From Acidimicrobiia bacterium (lineage in GTDB: Bacteria; Actinomycetota; Acidimicrobiia; Acidimicrobiales; AC-14), in assembly GCA_019243595.1 (NCBI GenBank), contig JAFAUA010000402.1:1-5618 (forward strand): a stretch of 5,618 bases of DNA. The letters are read 5' to 3'. The notes beneath the pieces were generated by a model that saw only the letters and a list, made by a program, of their open reading frames with translations, was not told where the DNA came from and searched no databases. Of the stretch, positions 1 to 5,618 are shown piece after piece. A program made the translations under genes and the position numbers. The stretch's first letter is position 1. The number at the start of each line of letters is the position of its first letter.

Positions 1-828
1 CTGGAGCAGCGGATTGTCGACGTCGAGCATCGGCTCCTCTTCGTAGACGTCGACCGCCGCATATCCGGGCCTCCCGGCCTGCAACGCGGCGACCAGCGCG
101 CCGGGCTCGATCAGACCGGCACGGCTCGTATTCACCAGCAGCGCCGACGGCTTCATGCGAGCCAGATCCTCTGAGGTAACGAGGCCGCGGGTGGCATCGA
201 CCAGCCGAAGGTGCAGCGAGACGATGTCGCATTCGGAGAAGAAGGCCTCCCTCGAAGCAGCAGTCGCCACGCCCTCCTCGCGCGCCCGGGCCAACGATCC
301 CTCACTCCCCCACGCCACGACCTCCATCCCGAACGCCTTCCCATAGCCGGCGATGACCTTGCCGATGCGGCCATAGCCGTAGATCCCGAGCTTCTTGAAC
401 AACAGCGTCCGGCCCATCGCCGTCTGCCACTGGCCCGCCTTCATCGACGCCACCTGCTGCGGGATCATGCGCATGGCCGCCAGCACCAATCCCCACGTGA
501 GCTCCGCCGCCGCGAACGACGGTGTGCCGGCGTGCATGTCCGACGACACGATGATGCCGAGCCGGGTGCATGCATCGATGTCGATGTGCGGATACACGCT
601 GCGCTGACTGATCAGCCGCAGGTTCGGCAGCCGCTCCAGCAACGGCGCCTGGATCTGCGTGCGCTCGCGGATGAGCACCAGTGCTTCGGCATCGGCCAAC
701 CGAGAAGCCAGGCCGTCGACGTCCTGCACGTGATCGGTCCAGACGGTGACCGAATGGCCGTCGAGCTTGGCAAAGGCGTCGAGCGTGCGGAGCGTGTCGA
801 AGTAGTCGTCGAGGATGGCAACACGCAC
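1..828 (-). CDS. D-2-hydroxyacid dehydrogenase, NAD-binding (3' end beyond window)
   Basis: The first 276 codons of a D-isomer-specific 2-hydroxyacid dehydrogenase, the family of phosphoglycerate dehydrogenase and D-lactate dehydrogenase, which interconverts 2-keto acids and D-2-hydroxy acids with NAD(P)H in the cytoplasm. Visible: N-terminal strand RVAILDDY (2-9), Rossmann motif GYGRIG (151-156), catalytic Arg236 in NTSRAG, and catalytic Glu265 in DVYEEEP, 29 residues after the Arg as in E. coli SerA. The catalytic His (TPHxG) should lie just past the window edge, so the protein is incomplete here, not demonstrably broken. The GTG at 828 is chosen because it directly precedes the conserved first strand; the next in-frame ATG is codon 98. 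It starts 15 bp after the sixA-like stop, in the same frame, with no good Shine-Dalgarno. The segment around [10 protein letters not shown] (74-83) and [10 protein letters not shown] recalls a subgroup I know mainly from Proteobacteria (memory only). The substrate cannot be assigned; a serA role is not supported. Confidence 0.9.
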   Translation of the reverse strand, partial: MRVAILDDYFDTLRTLDAFAKLDGHSVTVWTDHVQDVDGLASRLADAEALVLIRERTQIQAPLLERLPNLRLISQRSVYPHIDIDACTRLGIIVSSDMHAGTPSFAAAELTWGLVLAAMRMIPQQVASMKAGQWQTAMGRTLLFKKLGIYGYGRIGKVIAGYGKAFGMEVVAWGSEGSLARAREEGVATAASREAFFSECDIVSLHLRLVDATRGLVTSEDLARMKPSALLVNTSRAGLIEPGALVAALQAGRPGYAAVDVYEEEPMLDVDNPLLQ

Positions 829-843
829 GGGAACGGAGGAGCG

Positions 844-1317
844 CTAGTCGGCCTCGGGCGCCGGGAAGTAGGTCGCCTTGGTGACCCGGCCCTTCTTGTC
901 CTGCTCGAGCTCCCAGAACGAGCCCTTTGCATAACGCCTGTCGGCCTTCTTCAGCTTGACACCGTCTTCGGCGATGGCGTCGAGGACGATCGGCACGATG
1001 TCGCCGTGGGTGCACCACACGATCGTGCTGCCGGCTGCTCGCCGCAGCAGCGGCAGGATCTCGTCCGGTCCAGCCCCCTCCGCCAGCTCCGGCAGTACCT
1101 CCACCTTCATCTTGAGCTTCTCGGCCGCGGGCTCGACGGTCTGCACGCACCGCACGTAGGGGCTGGAGACGATGCGCTTGATCGGGTAGCGGGCCAGCAT
1201 GTCGACAAGGCCCTCGGCCTGGTGGAGCCCCTTCTTCGAGAGCGGGCGCTCGATGTCGTTGCCCTTCCAGTATTTGCGGCTCCCAGCTCGGGCGTGGCGC
1301 ACCAGAAGGACGGCCAT
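844..1317 (-). CDS. SixA-like histidine phosphatase (RHG superfamily)
   Basis: A 157-aa protein of the histidine phosphatase superfamily, which removes phosphate through a phosphohistidine intermediate. The N-terminus LLVRHARAG holds the nucleophile His8 with Arg7 (an RHA variant of RHG, common in SixA-type proteins). Arg56 in SSPYVRCVQT, an acid-donor candidate Glu80 in ELAEG, and the second His104 in CTHGD complete the usual pocket. The length matches SixA (about 160 aa), a single domain with no signal peptide or membrane segment. The ATG at 1317 is chosen because the motif follows at once and AGGGG lies 4 nt upstream; a longer open frame to 1449 only adds an Arg-rich stretch antisense in character and overlapping the Nudix gene. 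It lies 7 bp after the Nudix gene. Pairing with that gene suggests the second half of a MutT1-type enzyme acting on nucleotide products. A protein phosphohistidine phosphatase role, as for E. coli SixA, is the alternative. Confidence 0.9.
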   Translation of the reverse strand: MAVLLVRHARAGSRKYWKGNDIERPLSKKGLHQAEGLVDMLARYPIKRIVSSPYVRCVQTVEPAAEKLKMKVEVLPELAEGAGPDEILPLLRRAAGSTIVWCTHGDIVPIVLDAIAEDGVKLKKADRRYAKGSFWELEQDKKGRVTKATYFPAPEAD

Positions 1318-1321
1318 GAGA

Positions 1322-1326
1322 CCCCT
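1322..1326 (-). promoter_or_regulatory. Ribosome binding site of the sixA-like gene
   Basis: AGGGG on the minus strand, 4 nt before the ATG at 1317 and overlapping the TAG stop of the Nudix gene. Its position favours the short 157-aa start over longer alternatives and suggests translation directly following the Nudix gene. Confidence 0.55.
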
Positions 1327-1726
1327 AGCTTCGCGCGGCGAAGGCTTCCAGGACGTCCCGATCCCGGCTGTAGGAAAGCAGCGCCTTCGCCTCCCCGACC
1401 GAGAGCCACCGCACCTCGTCGACCTCGCGATTGGGCCGAAACTCGCCATCGGTGATGTCCATCACCCAGTAGCGGACGTGCTTCGGGCGGCCGTAGCGGT
1501 CGTGGTAGTCGGTGGACGGCAGCTCCTCGACGAGCTTGACGAGGAATCCGGTCTCCTCCTCGACCTCACGGACGGCCGCCTCCTGGGCGGTCTCGCCCTC
1601 GTCGAGCTTCCCCTTGGGCAGGGTCCAGTCGTCGTACTTGGGCCGGTGCACGAGGAGCACCTCGATCTTGCCGCTCTTCTTCCGCCGCCAAAGCACGCCG
1701 CCCGCGGCAAGGACTGCATCTTTCAA
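1325..1726 (-). CDS. Nudix hydrolase, MutT1 N-domain / Ap4A hydrolase type
   Basis: A 133-aa Nudix hydrolase. Enzymes of this family cleave nucleoside diphosphate linkages (8-oxo-dGTP, diadenosine polyphosphates, NDP-sugars) with Mg2+ or Mn2+. The Nudix box fits the consensus GX5EX7REUXEEXGU exactly: Gly39, Glu45, Arg53-Glu54, Glu57-Glu58, Gly60-Phe61. It is preceded by HRPKYDDWTLPKGK (27-40), closely resembling my recollection of mycobacterial MutT1 and of small bacterial Ap4A hydrolases. No other domain fits in this length. The start is TTG at 1726, 4 bp after the CYTH-CHAD stop; it is the only candidate keeping the first strand (AVLAAGGVLW, 4-13), since the next possible start, a GTG at codon 11, would remove it. 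No clear Shine-Dalgarno precedes it, so reinitiation after the upstream gene is likely. Together with the adjacent histidine phosphatase it is collinear with fused MutT1. Substrate (8-oxo-GTP versus Ap4A) is inference. Confidence 0.93.
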   Translation of the reverse strand: MKDAVLAAGGVLWRRKKSGKIEVLLVHRPKYDDWTLPKGKLDEGETAQEAAVREVEEETGFLVKLVEELPSTDYHDRYGRPKHVRYWVMDITDGEFRPNREVDEVRWLSVGEAKALLSYSRDRDVLEAFAARS

Positions 1727-1730
1727 GAGC

Positions 1731-3233
1731 TCAGCCCAACCACCTTCGCAGGCTCTTCTTCGAGGCCTTCGCCCAGGTCTTGCGCCACTCCCCCTCCAGC
1801 CGAGCCGCCTCGAGCATCTGCAGCGAGATCAGTTCGCCAGCGGCCAGGACCTGAGCCGCGTCGACGACCGTGCTCGCTTCGCGGAGCCACGCATCAGCGA
1901 CGTAGGCGTCGTGGTGGTCGCCGAGGACGCTTTGCACGGAGGCGACGGCCGACGCGAACCGCGACGCGTCCTTGCCGACGGCGGGCGCCACGGCCTCGGA
2001 CGCATACCGGCACCGTTTCGCCCTGATACGGACCTCGTGCAGCTCCTCGGGGCGCGGCGGATCATCGAGCTGTTCCACGGCTCGCTGCAGGTGCTTCCAC
2101 GTCGGCGCCACCAGGCCGGGCAGCACGTCACTTGCCGGCAACGCCCAGTCGCCGACCAACGGTGGCACCTGGGCGAACGCGACCAACCTCTCCATCAGAT
2201 CGACGTAGCGATCGGACTTGAAACCCTCGCGTATCCGGACCCGCGCCCGGTCGCGTTCGGCGGCCAGGCGGCGCAGCAGCCCGGCGACGGCACCGGCATC
2301 GCGCTGGGGCAGCTTGTCGGCGTCGCGTCGCAGCCGCTCCAGCAGGACGTCGGCGTCGCGCGCCGCCCCCAACAGGTCGGCAACCCACTTGAGCTCATCC
2401 CGCAGCGGTGCGCCTTGTTCCTGATCGACCAGCGAGCGGAACGTCCGCAGGTCCGAACGCAACCGTCGCGTGGCCACCCGTGCCTGATGCACGTCCTCGG
2501 GATCGTCGCCGACGCGCACACCGGGGTCGTGCCGGAGCAGCCGCGTCACACCAGCGGCGAGCGCGGCGCGCACCGCGTCGCCCGCCTGTGACCCGGGATG
2601 CAATCCGACGGGCGGCACCTCGGGCGACCCGGCCGCTCTCGGCCCCAACGCGTGCACGAGCTTGGGGCCGACCTCGTCGAGCTGCGCGCCGGCAGCGACG
2701 AGGCGCTCAGCGACGACCGACATCATGTCGGCACCGCGTTCGTCGGTCGCCTCGACCTCGAGCTGGCGGAAGCGGCCCGTGATCGTGCGGCCGTCGTAGA
2801 CGACGACCCGGTCGTCGACGACTTCCACCTCGGTCAAGCCCTCGGCGCCCTGCAACTGCACACCTGAGCGGACGGTGCGCAGTTTGGCGACCTCACCCAG
2901 CTGATCGCGACGTAGGTAGGCGCGCAAGAGATCGAGGAGCTCGGGCGGCAGCGACGCGGGTCCCCCGTCGAAGGACAGCTCCCGCCGGACGAGCGCCGGA
3001 CCGCCTTCACCCTCGGGGAGCTTGACCGTCCAGCCCGTGTTGTCGCCCGTGCGGAAGCGGACCGTGAGCCCCCAGCGCGCCAGGCGCAAATCAGGAGTGT
3101 CGTAGTAGGTGGCGGTCAGGGTGCGCCGAGACAGAGGGACGATCGTCAGTCCGTTGACTGACGAGTCGAGCCGCGGGAACCGGAATCCGTCCGGCGCCGC
3201 GAGTTTGACCTCGCGCTCTGTGTGGCTCTTCAC
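1731..3233 (-). CDS. CYTH-CHAD domain protein (putative inorganic triphosphatase / polyphosphate-binding)
   Basis: A 500-aa two-domain cytoplasmic protein. The N-terminal CYTH (triphosphate tunnel) domain, about 1-200, shows the ExExK motif (Glu6, Glu8, Lys10), YYDT (43-46), Arg59/Arg61, WTVKLP (68-73), Glu135/Glu137, the acidic pair Glu159/Glu161 in QLEVEA, and Lys191 near its end. All are expected metal and triphosphate ligands, so it looks catalytically competent. The C-terminal CHAD domain (about 215-495) has two related helical repeats, each with a conserved His and following basic residues: His249 with Arg252/256/257/259, and His399 with Arg402/404, Lys406, Arg407/409. The tail is also basic (KASKKSLRRW). 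CHAD domains bind polyphosphate, and the E. coli CYTH-CHAD protein YgiF hydrolyses inorganic triphosphate. The GTG start is set by a 4-bp GTGA overlap with the ppk1 stop; the longer frame to 3359 adds 42 low-complexity Pro/Arg-rich residues inside ppk1. Likely role: polyphosphate binding or short-chain hydrolysis beside PPK1. Confidence 0.93.
   Translation of the reverse strand: MKSHTEREVKLAAPDGFRFPRLDSSVNGLTIVPLSRRTLTATYYDTPDLRLARWGLTVRFRTGDNTGWTVKLPEGEGGPALVRRELSFDGGPASLPPELLDLLRAYLRRDQLGEVAKLRTVRSGVQLQGAEGLTEVEVVDDRVVVYDGRTITGRFRQLEVEATDERGADMMSVVAERLVAAGAQLDEVGPKLVHALGPRAAGSPEVPPVGLHPGSQAGDAVRAALAAGVTRLLRHDPGVRVGDDPEDVHQARVATRRLRSDLRTFRSLVDQEQGAPLRDELKWVADLLGAARDADVLLERLRRDADKLPQRDAGAVAGLLRRLAAERDRARVRIREGFKSDRYVDLMERLVAFAQVPPLVGDWALPASDVLPGLVAPTWKHLQRAVEQLDDPPRPEELHEVRIRAKRCRYASEAVAPAVGKDASRFASAVASVQSVLGDHHDAYVADAWLREASTVVDAAQVLAAGELISLQMLEAARLEGEWRKTWAKASKKSLRRWLG
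3230..3233 (-). other. GTGA stop-start overlap joining ppk1 and the CYTH-CHAD gene
   Basis: On the minus strand GTGA contains both the GTG start of the CYTH-CHAD gene (3233-3231) and the TGA stop of ppk1 (3232-3230). No Shine-Dalgarno is visible just upstream (the preceding bases are CGCTCGAAAC), which points to termination-reinitiation and hence coupled translation of the two proteins. Confidence 0.8.
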
Positions 3234-5359
3234 GTTTCGAGCGACGTGTCGCGCCGGCGCCGGGTGCGCTCGAGGGCGAGCTCCTGCAGACGGCGGTGGG
3301 TGTTGACACCCTCGACCGTCTGCACCTTGGCCCAGACGCCGTCGGGGCCGAGCTCCCACGCCAGCGTGTCATCCTCGCGGTTGATGTCGAGGATGCCCTG
3401 GAGGCGGTCGATCAACTCCTCATCAGTGACCGGTGCGAGCGTCTCGACGCGCCGGTCGAGGTTGCGCGGCATCAGGTCCGCCGAGCCGATGTAGTACTTG
3501 CGGTTCCGGCGCTTCCCGAACCCGTAGATGCGGGAATGCTCGAGGTAGCGCCCGACAATTGACCGCACGGTGATGTTGTCCGACAGGCCGGGCACCTGGG
3601 GCCGGAGGCAGCAGATGCCGCGGACGATGAGGTCAATCTCGGCGCCCGCCTGCGACGCCGCGTAGAGGGCGTCGATGATCTCCTGATCGACGAGGCTGTT
3701 CATCTTCATCACGATGCGACCGTCGGCCGACGTCTGCTCGCCGATCCGCTGCAGGATCTCCTGGCGCAGCGTGAGGGGGGCGACGAGCAGCTTCCGGTAG
3801 TCGACCTTGCGGCTATAGCCGGTGAGGTAGTTGAACAGCTCGGTGAGGTCCTCACCGAGGGCGGGATCGCAGGAGAGCAGGCCGACGTCCTCGTAGAGGC
3901 GAGCCGTCTTGGAGTTGTAGTTGCCAGTGCCCACGTGGCAGTAGCGGCGCACGACGCCGTTCTCCTCGCGCACGACCAACGCTGTCTTGCAGTGGGTCTT
4001 GAGACCGACGAGCCCGTAGACGACGTGCGCGCCCGCCTGCTCCAGGGCCTTGGCCCACGCGATATTTGCCTGCTCGTCGAAGCGCGCTTTCAGCTCGACC
4101 AGCGCCACCACCTGCTTGCCCTGCTCACAGGCGTGAATGAGGGCCCGCACGATCGGACTGTCGCCCGACGTGCGGTAAAGCGTCTGCTTGATGGCGAGCA
4201 CCTGCGGATCGTTCGCGGCCGTCTCGATGAGATCCTCGACCGATGTGGCGAAGCTGTCGTACGGGTGGTGGACGAGCACCTCGCCGTCCCGGATGACCGA
4301 GAAGATCGTCGGGCCACCGTCCTCGTCAGTGACGCTGAGGCGGGGCTGGGTCACGGGAACCCACGGCTCGTCCTTGAGCTCGGGCCGCGGCAGGTCGTAC
4401 ACGGCCCACAGGCCGGCCAGGTCGAGCGGTCCCTCGACCTTGTACAGGTCGTCAGGGCCAAGGTCGAGCTCGCGCAGCAGAAGCTCGGTGACTTCCTGAG
4501 TGATGGCCACGTCGACCTCGAGTCGCACGGCCCGGCCGAACCTGCGCCGACGCAGCTCCATTTCGACCGCGACCAGCAGGTCGTCGGCCTCGTCCTCCTC
4601 GAGGCTGAGGTCTGCGTTGCGCGTGACGCGGAACGCTGACACCGACTCGACGTCCATACCGGGGAAAAGGAGGTCGAGGTGTTCGGCGATCACCTGCTCG
4701 AGGGGCACGAAGCGCTCGCCGTCGGGCATGACGACAAAGCGCGGGAGGAGCGGGGGAACCTTCAGGCGCGCGAACCGGCGCTCGCCGGTCCGAGGGTCGC
4801 GCACGATGACCGCCAGGTTCAGCGAGAGGTTGGAGATGTAAGGGAACGGGTGGCCCGGGTCGACGGCAAGCGGCGTGAGCACCGGATAGATGTTCTTCTC
4901 GAACACGTCGACGAGATACGTGCGGTCGTCGTCGTCGAGCTCGTCCCATGCGGAGAAAACGATCCCGTGCTCACTCAACGCCGGGGCCAGCGATTTCATG
5001 AACACCTGCACCTGGCGGTCGACGAGCCCCTCAGCCTGAGACCGGATGGCTTGCAGCTGCTCAGCGGGGCTGTCCGCCTCGCCGCGCGTGATCCGGAGGC
5101 CGGCGGCCATCTGGTCCTTCAGGCCAGCAACGCGGACCTGAAAGAACTCATCGAGGTTCTCGGCGAAGATGGCAAGGAACTTGGCGCGCTCGAGGAGCGG
5201 CAGGCTCTCGTCCTCGGCCAAGGCCAGCACGCGGGCGTTGAAGTCCAGCCAGGACAACTCCCGGTTGAGGTAGCGCCGGTCCTCGCGCGCGCTGATCGCA
5301 CGCAGTCGACTCGCCGCGTCCTCCGCCTCGACGGCGTCCGCATCGAGGTGGGTGGCCAT
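3230..5359 (-). CDS. ppk1: Polyphosphate kinase 1
   Basis: A 709-aa PPK1, the usual length, which reversibly transfers the ATP gamma-phosphate to inorganic polyphosphate. The N-terminal helical domain carries YLNRELSWLDFNARVL (30-45), a signature of the family; the head domain follows, including HPFPYISNLSLNL (170-182); then the two phospholipase-D-like C-terminal domains. His456 in LKTHCKTAL is equivalent to the autophosphorylated His435 of E. coli, and His475 in YCHVGTGNYN to His454; their spacing of 19 residues is the same. His608 in YLEHSRIYGF matches the His592 region, and KARFDEQANI (424-433) is also conserved. All key residues are present, so it should be active. The ATG at 5359 has AGGA 7 nt upstream (AGGATGAGGT). 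It lies 45 bp after the ROK kinase gene and overlaps the CYTH-CHAD gene by 4 bp. The CHVGTGNYN form is typical of actinobacterial PPK1. The C-terminal tail is Arg-rich (ERTRRRRDT). Confidence 0.98.
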   Translation of the reverse strand: MATHLDADAVEAEDAASRLRAISAREDRRYLNRELSWLDFNARVLALAEDESLPLLERAKFLAIFAENLDEFFQVRVAGLKDQMAAGLRITRGEADSPAEQLQAIRSQAEGLVDRQVQVFMKSLAPALSEHGIVFSAWDELDDDDRTYLVDVFEKNIYPVLTPLAVDPGHPFPYISNLSLNLAVIVRDPRTGERRFARLKVPPLLPRFVVMPDGERFVPLEQVIAEHLDLLFPGMDVESVSAFRVTRNADLSLEEDEADDLLVAVEMELRRRRFGRAVRLEVDVAITQEVTELLLRELDLGPDDLYKVEGPLDLAGLWAVYDLPRPELKDEPWVPVTQPRLSVTDEDGGPTIFSVIRDGEVLVHHPYDSFATSVEDLIETAANDPQVLAIKQTLYRTSGDSPIVRALIHACEQGKQVVALVELKARFDEQANIAWAKALEQAGAHVVYGLVGLKTHCKTALVVREENGVVRRYCHVGTGNYNSKTARLYEDVGLLSCDPALGEDLTELFNYLTGYSRKVDYRKLLVAPLTLRQEILQRIGEQTSADGRIVMKMNSLVDQEIIDALYAASQAGAEIDLIVRGICCLRPQVPGLSDNITVRSIVGRYLEHSRIYGFGKRRNRKYYIGSADLMPRNLDRRVETLAPVTDEELIDRLQGILDINREDDTLAWELGPDGVWAKVQTVEGVNTHRRLQELALERTRRRRDTSLET

Positions 5360-5360
5360 G

Positions 5361-5370
5361 ACCTCATCCT
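5361..5370 (-). promoter_or_regulatory. ppk1: Ribosome binding site of ppk1 (AGGATGAGGT)
   Basis: Minus strand AGGATGAGGT ends 1 nt before the base preceding the ATG. AGGA (5370-5367) has a 7-nt spacer and is the better Shine-Dalgarno; GAGG (5365-5362) is probably too close. The same bases contain TAGGAT (5371-5366), which could instead be read as a -10 element (see findings). Confidence 0.55.
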
Positions 5371-5374
5371 ACGT

Positions 5375-5388
5375 GCGCGCCAGCGCGC
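5375..5388. repeat. 14-bp near-palindrome in the ROK-ppk1 gap
   Basis: GCGCGC, two bases (CA), GCGCGC on the plus strand: an inverted repeat centred in the only non-coding gap above 20 bp. It lies just upstream of the ppk1 ribosome binding site. It may be a regulator site or simply GC-rich low complexity; the two-base loop is too short for a good RNA hairpin as drawn. Confidence 0.25.
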
Positions 5389-5404
5389 TCGTGCCCGGCG
5401 CGGG

Positions 5405-5618
5405 TCAGGCGGAATCGGCGGCCATGAGCGCCGCCCCGAGCGCCCCTGACTGGTCGGCGAGGGCGGCCGGAACGACGCGGGCCGGAGACCCGTGAGCGAA
5501 GATCTGCTCGCGCGCCGCCTGCTCGATGCGGCCGACGAACGTCGGGCCCAGCCGGTCGGCGAGTCCCCCGCCGACGACCATCAGGTCGAGGTCGAGGAGG
5601 GTCACGGCGTCAGCCACG
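5405..5618 (-). CDS. ROK-family sugar kinase, C-terminal part (5' end beyond window)
   Basis: The last 70 codons plus stop of a ROK-family protein; the frame stays open to the window edge, so the gene starts outside. ROK proteins are ATP- (or sometimes polyphosphate-) dependent kinases of glucose and related sugars, or transcriptional repressors. Evidence is the typical C-terminal pattern: a hydrophobic strand with LMVVGGGLADRLG (about 12-24 of the visible part), then VVPAALADQSGALGAALM, matching the family's GGG and (A/S)GxxGAA signatures. The ATP-binding N-terminus, the catalytic Asp and the zinc-binding CXCGXXGC motif would all lie upstream, so the kinase-versus-repressor question and the phosphate donor cannot be read here. 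The ending resembles ROK glucokinases more than my recollection of polyphosphate glucokinase (PPGK). It precedes ppk1 by 45 bp on the same strand and may head or belong to the same operon. Confidence 0.85.
   Translation of the reverse strand, partial: VADAVTLLDLDLMVVGGGLADRLGPTFVGRIEQAAREQIFAHGSPARVVPAALADQSGALGAALMAADSA

Noticed and set aside
1..828. Calling the dehydrogenase serA (phosphoglycerate dehydrogenase)
   Set aside because: The family motifs are shared by many D-2-hydroxyacid dehydrogenases; the C-terminus, where serA regulatory domains would lie, is outside the window, and no serine biosynthesis gene is nearby.
1318..1449. Longer N-terminus for the SixA-like protein
   Set aside because: The extra 44 residues overlap the Nudix gene, are Arg/Gly/Ser-rich and precede the family's normal N-terminal strand; the ATG at 1317 has its own RBS.
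211..1455. Plus-strand open frame of 414 codons
   Set aside because: It lies antisense to three recognisable genes (dehydrogenase, SixA-like, Nudix). Its product is rich in Arg, His, Leu and Asp with no domain I recognise, as expected from the reverse frame of GC-rich coding DNA.
1512..2591. Plus-strand open frame of 359 codons
   Set aside because: Antisense to the Nudix and CYTH-CHAD genes, whose conserved motifs fix the true strand and frame; no recognisable domain.
3234..3359. Longer N-terminus for the CYTH-CHAD protein
   Set aside because: The 42 extra residues overlap the ppk1 C-terminus and are Pro/Arg-rich low complexity; the GTG at 3233 sits 5 codons before the CYTH ExExK motif and gives a standard 4-bp overlap.
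5394..5404. Hairpin CCCG-GCG-CGGG after the ROK stop as a terminator
   Set aside because: Only a 4-bp stem with a 3-base loop and no T tract follows in the direction of transcription; read-through into ppk1 is more likely.
3935..5449. Two long plus-strand open frames (3935-4639 and 4679-5449)
   Set aside because: Both are antisense to ppk1, which is unmistakable over its full length; no motif or RBS supports them.

Overview
The window is GC-rich (about two thirds G+C by eye). It reads as one tightly packed block of bacterial genes, all on the minus strand, so transcription runs from high to low coordinates. Gaps are 45 bp or less, starts include GTG and TTG, and the polyphosphate kinase and Nudix sequences most resemble actinobacterial ones. 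An actinomycetote, perhaps a deep-branching or environmental lineage, is the best guess. This rests on recalled family sequences, not on a search.

Layout in transcription order: (1) 5618-5405, the C-terminal end of a ROK-family sugar kinase, cut by the window edge. (2) 5359-3230, polyphosphate kinase 1 (ppk1, 709 aa), with its catalytic histidines intact. (3) 3233-1731, a 500-aa CYTH-CHAD protein (triphosphatase-type domain plus polyphosphate-binding domain), overlapping ppk1 by 4 bp (GTGA). (4) 1726-1325, a compact Nudix hydrolase with a perfect Nudix box and a TTG start. (5) 1317-844, a SixA-like histidine phosphatase. (6) 828-1, most of a D-2-hydroxyacid dehydrogenase, whose C-terminus lies outside the window.

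Genes 2-5 form a coherent polyphosphate and nucleotide module. PPK1 makes polyphosphate from ATP, and the CHAD protein probably binds it while its CYTH domain may hydrolyse short polyphosphates or triphosphates. The Nudix and histidine-phosphatase proteins together match, in order and in local motifs, the two halves of mycobacterial MutT1, which from memory is also a ppk neighbour in Mycobacterium tuberculosis. Here the two halves are separate genes 7 bp apart. The ROK kinase upstream and the dehydrogenase downstream share the strand and close spacing, but their link to polyphosphate metabolism is not shown by the sequence.

I found no tRNA, rRNA, CRISPR array, insertion sequence or convincing terminator. 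The long plus-strand open frames are shadows of the minus-strand genes. No wholly new system is evident; the most interesting points are the split MutT1-like pair, the tight polyphosphate operon and the possible coupled or leaderless starts.
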